A stretch of 64,000 nt of DNA from Ponticaulis sp. Its GTDB lineage: Bacteria > Pseudomonadota > Alphaproteobacteria > Caulobacterales > Hyphomonadaceae. The translations under genes and the position numbers were made by a program. Under the pieces are notes generated by a model. That model ran no database searches and had not been told where the DNA came from. It saw nothing but the letters and a program-made list of their open reading frames with translations. Of the stretch, positions 35,389 to 45,370 are shown one piece after another. Where the stretch lies: positions 268,095 to 332,094 of the forward strand of contig PBNO01000004.1 of assembly GCA_002723155.1 (NCBI GenBank), given 5' to 3'. Numbering within the stretch: position 1 is the stretch's first letter; every line of letters begins with the position of its first letter.

Positions 35389-36339
35389 ATGCGTCGGTTT
35401 CATGTGGAGCTGGAGGATGGTCGTCTTGCGGGCATCGCATTCGGAGACCCAATTCGGTCCGTAGATTGCCTGCTTCTGCACGCCAATGGCTTCAATGCCA
35501 TGACCTATCAGTCCATTCTGGCGCCGCTTGGTCTGCGTGCCCATGTGGCCGCGCTGGATATGCGCGGCCATGGTCGCTCCACCGCTGAAGCCAATCCCCG
35601 TAAGCAAATCGGCTGGGATGTCTATCGCGACGATGCCATCGCTGCGCTTGAAAAGCTCGCGCCAGAGGGAACAGTTCTTGTCGGCCATTCAATGGGCGCG
35701 ACCACGGCTATTCTCGTTGCCGGAAAACGCCCCGACCTTGTGACTGGTCTTGTGCTGGTCGATCCGGTTCTGATGGCGCCTTCCTTTTACCGACACATGC
35801 ATCTACCGTTCGTGCCTTATCTGGGAAAGCGCGGCTCGCCGATGGCGAAACAAGCTTCCAGACGTCGAAACGCGTTTGATAGCCAGGAGCATGCCATCGA
35901 ATCGTTCACGGGGCGGGGCGCATTCAAATCCTGGCGGGAACCGTTTCTGGAAGACTATGTCACCGATGGTGTAAAGCCATCCGAGGATGGCGACCATTGG
36001 GAGCTGTCCTGCTCTCCGCAATGGGAAGCAGCCAATTTCGGTGCGCATCGCTATCGCCCCTGGGCTGCGATTCAAGAGATCAAAGCGCCAATCGTTCTGA
36101 TTCGTGCAGAGAAGGGGTCGACCATGCCGAAACCGTCTCTCCAGCGCTTTATGAAAGCCCAGCCATACACGGTGGTTGTTGAACCCGCGGGTACGACTCA
36201 CTTCCTGCCTATGGAGCGGCCATATGTGGTTCGCGATGCGATTTCAGAATACCTGGCTCGCTTTGTCGAAGGATTCGAAGTCGGCGAAGAAGGTCGGGTG
36301 CAGAGAAACCTCGGATCGCATATTGGTGAGAAGGATTAG
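35389..36339 (+). CDS. Alpha/beta-fold hydrolase
   Basis: A 316-residue hydrolase. HANGFNAMTYQSIL gives the oxyanion-hole loop, LDMRGHGRS follows, and the nucleophile elbow GHSMGA holds Ser101. The Asp and His are probably in the LIRAEKGS region (not certain) and in GTTHFLPME. No signal peptide is seen. It could be an esterase, lactonase or thioesterase. Start ATG 35389, six bases beyond DUF4197. Confidence 0.82.
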   Translation: MRRFHVELEDGRLAGIAFGDPIRSVDCLLLHANGFNAMTYQSILAPLGLRAHVAALDMRGHGRSTAEANPRKQIGWDVYRDDAIAALEKLAPEGTVLVGHSMGATTAILVAGKRPDLVTGLVLVDPVLMAPSFYRHMHLPFVPYLGKRGSPMAKQASRRRNAFDSQEHAIESFTGRGAFKSWREPFLEDYVTDGVKPSEDGDHWELSCSPQWEAANFGAHRYRPWAAIQEIKAPIVLIRAEKGSTMPKPSLQRFMKAQPYTVVVEPAGTTHFLPMERPYVVRDAISEYLARFVEGFEVGEEGRVQRNLGSHIGEKD

Positions 36340-36472
36340 CCCGAGCACGCACTTGAAGTGTGACATTTTGGGCTCATGCTGCACATGCGAGATGTTTGCG
36401 GCTTGGTAAAAAACTTATTAAAAAACAAAGAAAACCTAACTTCGAGTAGGGGCGCTACAGTTAAGTCTGTTC

Positions 36473-36488
36473 GGCAGTAAATACTGCC
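36473..36488. promoter_or_regulatory. Perfect palindrome upstream of pntAA
   Basis: GGCAGTA-AA-TACTGCC is a 16-bp perfect inverted repeat that ends 74 bases before the pntAA start codon in an AT-rich upstream region. It is a candidate operator for a dimeric repressor; no regulator is assigned. Confidence 0.4.
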
Positions 36489-36562
36489 TTTAGAAAAATT
36501 TTCTTGCGTCGCACAACCGATCTGTTGTCTTTTCAGGCAAAAATAATCTCGAAGTGGGTATT

Positions 36563-37684
36563 ATGAAAATTGTTGTTCTAAAAGAACGCAGCTCTGAAGA
36601 GAGCCGCGTTGCAGCCGTTCCTGAAACGGTCAAGAAGCTTGCGGGAGCCGGGCACACACTCGTCATTGAGCCGGGTGCAGGTCTCGTTGCTGGTTTTCCT
36701 GATGCGGCCTACGAAGAAGCTGGTGCGCAGATTTCCGACAAGGAACTGGGTAATGCTGATCTGGTCATGGGCGTGCGCCGTCCACCTGCAGAGGTTCTCT
36801 CTCAGGTGAAAGAAGGCGCGGGCGTTATTGGCCTTCTGGAGCCGCACTCTATCAAAGACAGCCTTGGTGACTTCAACGCGCGTAAACTCCTGGCTTTGTC
36901 CATGGAATACACGCCGCGTATCACACGCGCGCAGTCTATGGATGCGCTGTCATCCCAGTCCAACCTCGCGGGCTATCGCGCGGTGATTGAGGGCGCCGCT
37001 CTCTATGGCCGCGCCATGCCAATGATGATGACCGCGGCGGGCACAGTTGCGCCAGCTAAAGTCTTTGTGATGGGCGCAGGCGTTGCAGGTCTTCAGGCTA
37101 TCGCGACAGCGCGTCGTCTCGGTGCGATTGTTACTGCGACTGACGTACGTCCTGCTGCAAAAGAGCAGGTCGCGTCTCTCGGCGGTAAATTCATCGCGGT
37201 TGAGGACGAAGAGTTCAAAGCAGCGGAAACTGCAGGCGGTTACGCCAAGCAGATGTCTGAAGAGTATCAGAAGAAGCAAGCTGAACTCACCGCAAGCCAC
37301 ATCGCCAAGCAGGACATTGTCATCACGACAGCTCTGATTCCTGGCCGTCCGGCACCAACGCTCATCTCTGAAGAGATGGTCGCGAATATGAAACCGGGCG
37401 CTGTTATCGTTGATATGGCTGTGGCGATGGGCGGTAACTGCCCTCTCTCCAAGCCTGACGAAGTAGTCGATGTGAACGGCGTTAAGGTAGCAGGTTTCTC
37501 TAACCTGCCAGCCCGTCTCGCAGCCGACTCTTCTTCGCTTCTGGCGAAAAACCTCGTTTCATTCCTGCCGCTCATCACAGGTGAGAACGGCGAATTTGCT
37601 CCTAACTTCGACGACGAAATCGTTGCGGCCATGACACTGACCCGCGACGGCGAAACCGTCCATGCAACACTCAAGGAGGGTTGA
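36563..37684 (+). CDS. pntAA: NAD(P) transhydrogenase alpha subunit part 1
   Basis: A 373-residue soluble dI component that binds NAD(H) in the proton-translocating transhydrogenase (NADH + NADP+ to NAD+ + NADPH, driven by the proton gradient). Sequence features include [20 protein letters not shown], the alanine-dehydrogenase-like fold, [22 protein letters not shown] for NAD binding, and [26 protein letters not shown]. The split form (PntAA, PntAB, PntB) is the alphaproteobacterial arrangement. I chose ATG 36563 over GTG 36554. The next gene follows after four bases with AAGGAGG. Confidence 0.95.
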   Translation: MKIVVLKERSSEESRVAAVPETVKKLAGAGHTLVIEPGAGLVAGFPDAAYEEAGAQISDKELGNADLVMGVRRPPAEVLSQVKEGAGVIGLLEPHSIKDSLGDFNARKLLALSMEYTPRITRAQSMDALSSQSNLAGYRAVIEGAALYGRAMPMMMTAAGTVAPAKVFVMGAGVAGLQAIATARRLGAIVTATDVRPAAKEQVASLGGKFIAVEDEEFKAAETAGGYAKQMSEEYQKKQAELTASHIAKQDIVITTALIPGRPAPTLISEEMVANMKPGAVIVDMAVAMGGNCPLSKPDEVVDVNGVKVAGFSNLPARLAADSSSLLAKNLVSFLPLITGENGEFAPNFDDEIVAAMTLTRDGETVHATLKEG

Positions 37685-37688
37685 TCAC

Positions 37689-38081
37689 ATGACCTTCGTT
37701 CGTGCGCTGACTGCGCTTTTCCTTTCGGGCCTTGTGGCCCTTCCGGCTTTCGCAGCCGGCGGAGCAGGTGAGGGCGTTGACCCGATCATCTTCCGTTTCG
37801 CTATTTTCGTTCTCGCGATCTTCGTGGGCTATTACGTTGTCTGGTCCGTTACACCGGCACTCCACACGCCTCTGATGGCTGTGACCAACGCGATTTCTTC
37901 TGTGATCATTGTTGGTGCACTCATCGCTGCGGCGGCTGGTGCAGGCATGGAACTCACAGGCGATCTCTGGATCTCAAAAGGCATGGGCGCGGTCGCGGCC
38001 GGCCTCGCAGCCGTCAACATTTTCGGCGGCTTCCTCGTAACCCAGCGCATGCTGGCTATGTACAAGAAGAAGGAGCGCTAG
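37689..38081 (+). CDS. pntAB: NAD(P) transhydrogenase alpha subunit part 2
   Basis: A 130-residue membrane protein that forms part of the proton channel (dII) of the transhydrogenase. A cleavable-looking N-terminal segment ([15 protein letters not shown]) is followed by three to four helices, including [16 protein letters not shown] and [17 protein letters not shown] at the end. AAGGAGG precedes the ATG at 37689. pntB starts six bases after its stop. Confidence 0.93.
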   Translation: MTFVRALTALFLSGLVALPAFAAGGAGEGVDPIIFRFAIFVLAIFVGYYVVWSVTPALHTPLMAVTNAISSVIIVGALIAAAAGAGMELTGDLWISKGMGAVAAGLAAVNIFGGFLVTQRMLAMYKKKER

Positions 38082-38087
38082 AGTCTC

Positions 38088-39521
38088 ATGAACGCGAATA
38101 TTGCTGCGCTTCTGTATCTCGTTTCCGGGATACTCTTCATCATGTCCCTCCGCGGACTTTCCAGCCCTGCTACGTCTCGTCAGGGTAACTATTACGGCAT
38201 GATCGGTATGGCGATCGCTGTCGGTACAACGCTGGCTGTGCTGGCGACCGGCGGTGCGCTTGATGTTGTCACGCTGGGCCTGATCCTCGGTGGTATCGCT
38301 GTCGGTGGTATTGTTGGCGCGATCATCGCTAAGAAAATTCCGATGACGGCTATGCCTCAACTCGTTGCCGCCTTCCACTCTCTGGTTGGTCTGGCGGCTG
38401 TGCTCGTGGCGGCGGCTGCGCTCTACGCGCCGATCAATTTCGGCATTGCAGAGCTGAACGCTGACGGCTCTATCGGCAACCTGCACACAGCCTCTTTGAT
38501 CGAGCTCTCTCTTGGTTCTGCGATTGGTGCGATCACCTTTACAGGTTCTGTCATCGCGTTCGCCAAGCTGAACGGCAACATGTCAGGTGCGCCAATCCTT
38601 CTGCCTATGCGCCACGTTCTGAACATCCTGATTGGTGTCGCAATCATCGCGCTCGTTGTGATGATGGTTCAGACAGGTGGTTCTCAGCCTTGGATGTTCT
38701 GGGCGATCACAGGCCTTGCGCTTCTGCTCGGCGTCACGCTGATCATTCCTATCGGTGGCGCGGACATGCCTGTTGTTGTGTCCATGCTGAACTCATACTC
38801 CGGTTGGGCGGCTGCGGCGCTTGGCTTCACGCTGGCAAACACCGCGCTGATCATCACCGGTGCTCTGGTTGGTTCTTCCGGTGCGATTCTCTCTTACATC
38901 ATGTGTAAGGGCATGAACCGTAGCTTCATCTCGGTCATCCTCGGTGGCTTTGGTGCAGACGATTCCGGCGCTGGTGCTGGCGGCCCTCAGGTCGACCGTC
39001 CGGTCAAGATCGGTTCGGCTGACGATGCGGCCTTCATCATGAAGAACGCTGGTAAAGTCATCATCGTACCAGGTTACGGTATGGCGGTTGCTCAGGCTCA
39101 GCATGCTCTGAAAGAAATGGCTGAGAAGCTGAAAGAAGAAGGCGTCGATGTCGCTTACGCGATCCACCCGGTTGCGGGTCGTATGCCGGGTCACATGAAC
39201 GTTCTGCTCGCTGAAGCGAACGTGCCATATGACGAAGTGTTCGAGCTTGAAGACATCAACTCTGAATTCTCTCAGGCAGACGTTGCCTTCGTCATTGGTG
39301 CGAACGATGTCACCAACCCTGCAGCGAAAACCGACCCGACATCTCCGATTTTTGGCATGCCGATTCTGGACGTTGAAAACGCAGGTACGGTCCTCTTCAT
39401 CAAGCGTTCTCTTGGCTCCGGCTATGCGGGCATCGAAAACGAGCTGTTCTTCAAGGACAACACAATGATGCTGCTCGCAGACGCTAAAAAGATGGTCGAA
39501 GACATCGTGAAGGGCTTGTAA
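38088..39521 (+). CDS. pntB: NAD(P) transhydrogenase beta subunit
   Basis: A 477-residue subunit with about nine membrane helices (residues 1-270), followed by the NADP(H)-binding dIII domain (about 300-477). Typical motifs are QLVAAFHSLVGLAAV and, in dIII, VIIVPGYGMAVAQAQHAL, IHPVAGRMPGHMNVLLAEANVPY and GANDVTNPAA. It completes the transhydrogenase operon and is followed by a strong terminator. High use of preferred codons suggests strong expression of all three genes. Confidence 0.96.
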   Translation: MNANIAALLYLVSGILFIMSLRGLSSPATSRQGNYYGMIGMAIAVGTTLAVLATGGALDVVTLGLILGGIAVGGIVGAIIAKKIPMTAMPQLVAAFHSLVGLAAVLVAAAALYAPINFGIAELNADGSIGNLHTASLIELSLGSAIGAITFTGSVIAFAKLNGNMSGAPILLPMRHVLNILIGVAIIALVVMMVQTGGSQPWMFWAITGLALLLGVTLIIPIGGADMPVVVSMLNSYSGWAAAALGFTLANTALIITGALVGSSGAILSYIMCKGMNRSFISVILGGFGADDSGAGAGGPQVDRPVKIGSADDAAFIMKNAGKVIIVPGYGMAVAQAQHALKEMAEKLKEEGVDVAYAIHPVAGRMPGHMNVLLAEANVPYDEVFELEDINSEFSQADVAFVIGANDVTNPAAKTDPTSPIFGMPILDVENAGTVLFIKRSLGSGYAGIENELFFKDNTMMLLADAKKMVEDIVKGL

Positions 39522-39568
39522 TCACAAGCAAATCACTTGAGCACTGCATTCACTAAATGCACCCTTAT

Positions 39569-39604
39569 GCCCCGGAGGTCTTCATGATCTCCGGGGCTTT
39601 TTTT
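39569..39604 (+). terminator. Strong intrinsic terminator of pnt operon
   Basis: GCCCCGGAG (39569-39577) pairs perfectly with CTCCGGGGC (39589-39597), extended by three inner pairs, and is followed by seven T. Confidence 0.93.
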
Positions 39605-39672
39605 ATTTTTTAATTGCGGCTATGGAGCAAATGTGAGCGCGTTATGTGCGATCGGGATGACAATTATTCCTG

Positions 39673-40668
39673 ATGAGGATAACCTTCGGCATGGCCCGGA
39701 TAGAGAACGATAAAACATTACCGCATGCCGAACGTATTCTGACGACGATCGAATCGGGTGCAGCAGCCGCCAAGTCCATGGTGGTGGCATCATGGGCGCG
39801 CTCGGTGAATGTTCACGGGCTCGCGCCTGATTTGTCTCCGAGTGTGCAGCGCTGGAGCGAGAGCGATCTCTCTGAGCGCCGTGATCGCATGTCCCGCATG
39901 CTTCATGTGTCCCAGCCTACTGTTGAACGCCTTCTTGGCATGGTCTCGTTGGCAGGCTGCGCGGTCTTCCTGTGTGACAAAGACGGTGTGATTCTCGAAA
40001 GCCACTGCACATCGAATGATCGCGATCATTTTGAGAAGGTTGGTCTCGGCCGAGGCGCGGACTGGTCTGAGGGCGCACAGGGCACGAACGGTATCGGAAC
40101 CTGCATTGCCGAGGGCAGGGCGGTTTCCATCCATCAGGACCAGCACTTCATCGCCAGCAATACGCCGCTCCACTGTATGGGCGCGCCGATCTTCGACGTT
40201 GAGGGCAATCTGGCCGCGGTGATCGATATTTCTGCCTGCCGGTCCGACCTCAATGGCGCGATGTCTACGCTCATCTCTCAGGCGGTGAATGATGCCGCGG
40301 GCCAGATCGAGGCGGACAATTTCTGTGATGTCTATTCCGGCATGCGCATTCTGAAAGGCAATAGCGATAACCGCCGCACACCCGTCCTGCTGGCTGTGAA
40401 TAGCGATGATCTTGTGATCGGTGCGACCCGTGCTGCGCGCAAGCTTTATGGCTTGCCGACCAGGGAAGCCTTCACGCCTAAGCCGACAGCTGATCTGCTT
40501 GGTGAGCAGGAAGTGCGCGGTATCGGCCTCGACAATGCCGAGCGTCGTGAAATCAACCGCGCCATCGCACGCGCCAAAGGCAATATGAGTGAGGCGGCCC
40601 GTCTTCTCGGCGTTAGCCGCGCTACATTCTATCGCCGCGCCAAGAAGCTCGGCCTGCTGAACAGCTAA
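39673..40668 (+). CDS. GAF-Fis regulator lacking AAA+ domain (AcoR-like)
   Basis: A 331-residue regulator. The N-terminal half is GAF-like and resembles AcoR (GTNGIGTCIAEGRAVSIHQDQHF, LHCMGAPIFDVEGNLAAVIDIS). The C-terminus is a Fis-type helix-turn-helix (about 285-327: NRAIARAKGNMSEAARLLGVSRATFYRRAKKLGLL). The central AAA+ sigma54-interaction domain of AcoR is missing: the stretch between has no Walker motifs. The protein therefore likely acts on ordinary sigma70-type promoters. ATG 39673 or ATG 39691 may be the start. It precedes the aldehyde dehydrogenase gene and probably controls it. Confidence 0.83.
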   Translation: MRITFGMARIENDKTLPHAERILTTIESGAAAAKSMVVASWARSVNVHGLAPDLSPSVQRWSESDLSERRDRMSRMLHVSQPTVERLLGMVSLAGCAVFLCDKDGVILESHCTSNDRDHFEKVGLGRGADWSEGAQGTNGIGTCIAEGRAVSIHQDQHFIASNTPLHCMGAPIFDVEGNLAAVIDISACRSDLNGAMSTLISQAVNDAAGQIEADNFCDVYSGMRILKGNSDNRRTPVLLAVNSDDLVIGATRAARKLYGLPTREAFTPKPTADLLGEQEVRGIGLDNAERREINRAIARAKGNMSEAARLLGVSRATFYRRAKKLGLLNS

Positions 40669-40688
40669 CGCAATTCCCAATGAAACTG

Positions 40689-40706
40689 TGTCTCAGAAGT
40701 GAGACA
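40689..40706. promoter_or_regulatory. Dyad operator upstream of aldehyde dehydrogenase
   Basis: TGTCTCA-GAAG-TGAGACA is a perfect 7-bp inverted repeat. Nearby bases repeat the theme imperfectly: TGAAAC at 40681, GTCTCA at 40712 and GTTTCA at 40724. The spacer holds the aldehyde dehydrogenase promoter, so this is a good candidate site for the adjacent Fis-type regulator. Confidence 0.55.
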
Positions 40707-40813
40707 GAACGGTCTCAGCTGCTGTTTCACCCCCGCTGACAGCCCGTCTTCCTTCCGTCACACATATCTCCAGACGCCCCGATCTCATGATGGGCGCAAT
40801 TCTGGAGGAAAAA

Positions 40814-42337
40814 ATGGCAGACACGCTTCATTCAAGCGACGCTAAGTACACGTCACCGTTCAAATCCCGCTATGACAACTTCATCAACGGCCAGTTTGTT
40901 GCGCCGAATGCGGGCCGCTATTTCGATAACACATCTCCGGTCACCGGCGGTGTCATCTGTCAGATCGCACGGTCGGACGCGTCTGATATCGAAGCTGCAC
41001 TCGACGCGGCACACGCTGCGAAAGATGCATGGGCACGCACATCAACAACAGAGCGTGCAAACATTCTGAACCGTATCGCAGACCGTATGGAAGAGAACCT
41101 CGAGCTTCTCGCAACATGCGAAACCTGGGATAACGGCAAGCCGATCCGCGAAACCATGGCGGCGGACATGCCGCTCGCGGTTGACCATTTTCGCTATTTT
41201 GCCGGCTGTATCCGTGCGCAGGAAGGCGGCATTTCCGAGATCGATCACGACACAGTGGCGTATCACTTCCACGAACCGCTTGGCGTTGTTGGTCAGATCA
41301 TTCCGTGGAACTTCCCGATGCTTATGGCAGCGTGGAAGCTGGCGCCGGCGCTCGCGGCAGGTAACTGCGTCGTTCTGAAGCCTGCAGAGCAGACACCAGC
41401 GACAATTCTGGTCTTTGCAGAGCTTATCGCTGATCTTCTGCCGCCTGGCGTTCTGAACATTGTAAACGGTTTTGGCCTCGAAGCAGGTAAGCCTCTGGCG
41501 TCTAGTTCGCGCATTGCGAAGATTGCCTTCACAGGTGAAACGACAACGGGTCGTCTCATCATGCAGTACGCATCTGAAAACCTTATTCCGGTCACGCTGG
41601 AACTCGGCGGTAAGTCTCCGAACATCTTCTTCGAAGACGTCATGCGCGCTGACGATGACTATCTCGACAAGGCGATTGAAGGCTTTGTGATGTTTGCGCT
41701 CAACCAGGGCGAGGTTTGTACCTGTCCGTCACGCGCACTCATTCACGAGAACATTTATGACCGCTTCATGGAGCGTGCTCTGAAACGCGTCGAGCAGATT
41801 GTTCAGGGTGACCCGCGCGACATCAACACTATGATTGGTGCGCAGGCTTCTTCCGAGCAGAAAGAGAAAATCCTGTCTTACTTCGACATTGGTCGTCAGG
41901 AAGGTGCGGAAGTTCTCATCGGTGGTGAAGCTGCGAATCTCGGCGGCGAGCTGGCGAACGGTTTCTACATCAAGCCGACCGTTCTGAAGGGCCACAACAA
42001 GATGCGCGTCTTCCAGGAAGAGATCTTCGGTCCTGTTGTCTCGGTCACGACCTTCAAGGACGATGAAGAAGCGCTCTCTATCGCGAACGACACCCTCTAT
42101 GGTCTGGGCGCTGGTGTGTGGAGCCGCGAGGCAAACACTTGCTATCGCTTCGGCCGCGCCATTCAGGCTGGTCGTGTCTGGACGAACTGCTACCACGCAT
42201 ATCCTGCGCACGCAGCGTTCGGCGGTTACAAACAGTCCGGCATTGGTCGTGAGAACCACTCCAAAATGCTGGACCATTACCAACAGACGAAGAACATGCT
42301 CGTGAGCTACGCGCCACAGAAGCTGGGCTTCTTCTAA
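40814..42337 (+). CDS. Aldehyde dehydrogenase (AldB/ExaC-like)
   Basis: A 507-residue NAD(P)-dependent aldehyde dehydrogenase. The catalytic Cys302 lies in [12 protein letters not shown], the catalytic Glu in LELGGKSPN, and the Rossmann loop in [32 protein letters not shown] is also clear. Length, the second Cys near the catalytic one, and the AcoR-like regulator and DUF779 nearby fit the acetaldehyde dehydrogenase group (AldB/ExaC/AcoD). Codons are highly optimised, which suggests strong expression. The ATG at 40814 follows GGAGGA; ATG 40787 is in frame but has a worse site. Confidence 0.93.
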   Translation: MADTLHSSDAKYTSPFKSRYDNFINGQFVAPNAGRYFDNTSPVTGGVICQIARSDASDIEAALDAAHAAKDAWARTSTTERANILNRIADRMEENLELLATCETWDNGKPIRETMAADMPLAVDHFRYFAGCIRAQEGGISEIDHDTVAYHFHEPLGVVGQIIPWNFPMLMAAWKLAPALAAGNCVVLKPAEQTPATILVFAELIADLLPPGVLNIVNGFGLEAGKPLASSSRIAKIAFTGETTTGRLIMQYASENLIPVTLELGGKSPNIFFEDVMRADDDYLDKAIEGFVMFALNQGEVCTCPSRALIHENIYDRFMERALKRVEQIVQGDPRDINTMIGAQASSEQKEKILSYFDIGRQEGAEVLIGGEAANLGGELANGFYIKPTVLKGHNKMRVFQEEIFGPVVSVTTFKDDEEALSIANDTLYGLGAGVWSREANTCYRFGRAIQAGRVWTNCYHAYPAHAAFGGYKQSGIGRENHSKMLDHYQQTKNMLVSYAPQKLGFF

Positions 42338-42591
42338 GAACTACCACTGAACTGGCAGGCTCTCAGACGTTAGGCTGACTTACGTTTCCTTCCCTCCCTT
42401 GAAGCAGTCGGCGTCTGCTTAGCTAAGGGCCTGCCACTCTTTTTTCAGACAATTTCTGACTTCACGCGCTGACGCTCAATGATCAGTCGGGAGTCCCCGT
42501 GTGCCTTCGGATAGGGGCGAAGCACCGGACATTTCTTAGGCGAGAGACTGAAGAGGAAAAAATACCTCGGGAGGAAAAGGAGTCTCATCCC

Positions 42592-43302
42592 ATGTTGTAC
42601 AGAGTAACAAAAACACTGATCGGGGCGTGCGCGGCTTGCGTACTTGGTTTCAGCGGCGCAGCGAACGCGCAGGACGCAGAAACAAATAGCATTTCATGGT
42701 CAGCCTCGCTGACCGGCGCAACAGAATATATCTGGCGCGGCGTAGAACAGTCAGCCGGTGATCCGGCAGTGTTCGCAGCCGTCAGCGCATCTTACGGCAA
42801 CTTCTATGCTGGTGCAGGCATTGAGAATGTCGATTTTGCAGGCATCGACACCGAATATGATTTCTGGGTCGGCTTTGCGGCACCAATCGCAGACGGCACG
42901 ACGTTTGATATTGGCCTCGTCCGCTATGGATATCTCGATGCGCCATCCGGCCTTGATCTTGATACGGTCGAGCTGAAGCTGGCTCTCAGCCATGACTTTG
43001 GCGGCTTCTCAGCAGGAATCACCGCGATGATTACCGACGACTTCTTCGCAACCGAAGCAAGCGCCCAGCATGTTGAAGTGAATGCCAGCACGCTGGTGTC
43101 AGAGAACTGGACGATATCCGGTTCGGTCGGCCACCAGATGCTTGATAGCAGCGCGGGCAATTACACCCATTGGAATATCGGTGCCTCACGAAGTGTTGCT
43201 GACAACGTGACCCTCGATATCCGCTATATTGATACCGACGCCGACTATCTCGGCGGCGCGGCTGACGAGCGCATTGTCGCGTCGTTCAGCGTCGCGTTCT
43301 AA
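42592..43302 (+). CDS. TorF-family putative porin
   Basis: A 236-residue exported protein: signal peptide MLYRVTKTLIGACAACVLGFSG... ending ANA before Gln, then an all-beta sequence with alternating residues (WSASLTGATEYIWRGVEQSAGDP, the TorF pattern) and a C-terminal SFSVAF that fits an outer-membrane barrel. AAGGAG lies nine bases before the ATG. It sits between the aldehyde dehydrogenase and DUF779 and may admit the alcohol or aldehyde (inference). Confidence 0.82.
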   Translation: MLYRVTKTLIGACAACVLGFSGAANAQDAETNSISWSASLTGATEYIWRGVEQSAGDPAVFAAVSASYGNFYAGAGIENVDFAGIDTEYDFWVGFAAPIADGTTFDIGLVRYGYLDAPSGLDLDTVELKLALSHDFGGFSAGITAMITDDFFATEASAQHVEVNASTLVSENWTISGSVGHQMLDSSAGNYTHWNIGASRSVADNVTLDIRYIDTDADYLGGAADERIVASFSVAF

Positions 43303-43316
43303 CTGTCTCTCGCCTG

Positions 43317-43371
43317 CTCCCGATGTGGAGGCCGGTGCTGTTACATCTGCAGGCGCATCGGGAGACTTTTT
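43317..43371 (+). terminator. Intrinsic terminator after TorF gene
   Basis: CTCCCGATG (43317-43325) pairs perfectly with CATCGGGAG (43356-43364) around a 30-base loop, followed by AC and five T. Confidence 0.7.
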
Positions 43372-43397
43372 GTAAAAGATAAAACAGGAGGAAGAGA

Positions 43398-43760
43398 ATG
43401 ACTGATCAGCCAACCCGCGTGAGCGCGACCGATGCGGCTAAGTCCTTTATCGCCGAGATCAGAGCAGATCATCCGGAGATTCTCTTCCATCAGTCAGGCG
43501 GATGCTGTGATGGGTCCAGCCCGATGTGCTACCCCGTGGATGATTTCAAAGTCGGCGAGAGCGACGTGAAGCTTGGCGAGATTGACGGTGTGCCGGTCTA
43601 TATCTCCGCTTCGCAGTTTGAGGCGTGGAAACACACGCAGCTGATTTTGGATGTGGTGCCGGGACGCGGCGGCATGTTCAGCCTCGATAATGGGCGCGAA
43701 AAGCGCTTCCTCACCCGATCCCGCGTGTTCACGGATGAGGAAATGGCGTCTCTGGGTTAG
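43398..43760 (+). CDS. DUF779 protein
   Basis: A 120-residue cytoplasmic protein of the DUF779 family, often encoded beside aldehyde dehydrogenase genes. The conserved cysteine block HQSGGCCDGSSPMC and VVPGRGGMFSLDNGREKRFLTRSRVF are diagnostic. A role in metal or thiol chemistry is suggested by the Cys pattern, but function is unknown. GGAGG precedes the ATG. It overlaps the convergent acyl-CoA ligase gene by four bases. Confidence 0.86.
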   Translation: MTDQPTRVSATDAAKSFIAEIRADHPEILFHQSGGCCDGSSPMCYPVDDFKVGESDVKLGEIDGVPVYISASQFEAWKHTQLILDVVPGRGGMFSLDNGREKRFLTRSRVFTDEEMASLG

Positions 43761-45286
43761 ACCTTACGGCCTGCTTCTTCCCAATACGGCGCGCGAAGCT
43801 TTGCCTTGAAAATTTTGCCGCTATCCTGACGCGGCAATTCATCGTGAACATCCAGCTTGCGCGGGATTTTGAACTTCGCAAGACGCGGTTCCAGCCATGC
43901 TTTCACATCCTGAAGCGTCACCGATTTATCAGGCTGGCAGGTGACTGCAGCGACGATCGATTCGCCAAACTCCGGATCAGGCGCACCGAACACAGCGCAG
44001 TCGGCAATCTCTGGCATAAGAATCAGCTCGGCCTCGATCTCCGCAGGGAAGATGTTCGCGCCGCCGGAAATAATCATGTCCTTCTTCCGGTCGGAGATGA
44101 AAATGTATCCGTCCTCATCGACATATCCCATATCGCCAACGGTTGAGAGATTGCCCTGACGCTGGCCGTCCAGATTGCCATCCTGATTCGTGTATTCGAA
44201 ATCGCCATAGGTTGGCAGATGGATGTAGAGCGTGCCGACTTCGCCCGTCGGGACCTCGTTGAAGTCATCATCCAGCACTTTCACCGTACCGCCCGGCAGG
44301 ATTTTGCCCACAGAGCCCGGCTTGGCTTTGGCTTCATCAGAGCTGATCAGGGTCATGAAACCGATCTCGCTCGCGCCATAGGATTCGTTAAGGATCGGTC
44401 CGAACCAGTCGATCATCTCGTTCTTTACCTCAATCGGCCAAGGCGAGCCGGTAGAAATGGTGAAGCGGAGCGAGCTGACATCGTATTTCTCGCGCACTTC
44501 TTTCGGCAATTTGAGAAGCCTGATGCACATGGTCGGCACGATATAGGCATGGGTGATGCCGAATTTCTCAACCGTCTGAAGGAAGCCTTCCGGATCGAAC
44601 TTCGGATCGACCAAGATATCAACGTCACCCGCGGCAAGGCAGAAACTGGAGAGCGTGTTCGGCGCGCTGTGATAGAGTGGGGCAGAAACGTAGAACCGGT
44701 CGCCATCCTGCGCGCCCATCAGGTTCCGGCAGAGGCCGAGAAAGGCATCCCACCTGTCCGGCCCGTCTTCATTGAAGGCGCGCTTAATGCCTTTCGGGCG
44801 TCCGGTTGACCCCGAGGTGTAGGCGAACATGCCGCGCAGCTTCTGGGCTTCGCCTTCATATTGATCTGTCGATGCCAACAGTTTGGTGAGGCTGATCGTA
44901 CCCGCAGGGCTGCGGTTATCTACGCCATAAGACTGCTGGATGCATTCCGGCACGGGAAAGGCGATCACCGGCAGGTCTTTGCTCAATTCAGACATGACTG
45001 GCTGCAAAAGATCGGAATGGCCGTAGAGGATTTTCGACTGTGAATCCTTAACGATGTATTTCACTTCTTTTGGCGCCGCATGCCAGTTGATCAGCGCAAA
45101 GCGAACGCCAACAAGCCGGCACGCTTCCATCAACGCGAACATCATCGTGTCATTGCGCAGGAGGACCGCGATAGAATCATTCGGTCCGACGCCGCGTGAA
45201 ACCATATCGGCTGCGATGCGACGGGCGTTTGCAAGATGCTCAGACTGGCTCGTCCGTACACCTGCCAGATAGAGATCTCCGGCCAA
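43757..45286 (-). CDS. Acyl-CoA synthetase (AMP-forming ligase)
   Basis: A 509-residue adenylate-forming enzyme activating a carboxylic acid with CoA. The phosphate loop is YTSGSTGRPKGIKR, the A5 region NESYGASEIG, the A8 region GDMGYVDEDGYIFISDRKKDMIISGG, and the catalytic Lys lies in RQDSGKIFKAKLR. The substrate class (fatty, aryl or cyclic acid) cannot be told from sequence. It has no ATG; the probable start is TTG 45286 with GGGAGGA upstream. It follows the thioesterase gene by 84 bp on the same strand. Confidence 0.9.
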   Translation of the reverse strand: MAGDLYLAGVRTSQSEHLANARRIAADMVSRGVGPNDSIAVLLRNDTMMFALMEACRLVGVRFALINWHAAPKEVKYIVKDSQSKILYGHSDLLQPVMSELSKDLPVIAFPVPECIQQSYGVDNRSPAGTISLTKLLASTDQYEGEAQKLRGMFAYTSGSTGRPKGIKRAFNEDGPDRWDAFLGLCRNLMGAQDGDRFYVSAPLYHSAPNTLSSFCLAAGDVDILVDPKFDPEGFLQTVEKFGITHAYIVPTMCIRLLKLPKEVREKYDVSSLRFTISTGSPWPIEVKNEMIDWFGPILNESYGASEIGFMTLISSDEAKAKPGSVGKILPGGTVKVLDDDFNEVPTGEVGTLYIHLPTYGDFEYTNQDGNLDGQRQGNLSTVGDMGYVDEDGYIFISDRKKDMIISGGANIFPAEIEAELILMPEIADCAVFGAPDPEFGESIVAAVTCQPDKSVTLQDVKAWLEPRLAKFKIPRKLDVHDELPRQDSGKIFKAKLRAPYWEEAGRKV

Positions 45287-45370
45287 TTATTCCTCCCAGA
45301 ATGATGTTTTCAAAGAGCATGCTTTGAAGGCGGGGGAGGCGTCAATGATGACCAAGGGTGAAGGGGGCGA

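Noticed and set aside
40669-40813. Sigma54 promoter upstream of aldehyde dehydrogenase
   Set aside because: No TGGCAC-N5-TTGC match was found and the adjacent regulator lacks an AAA+ domain.
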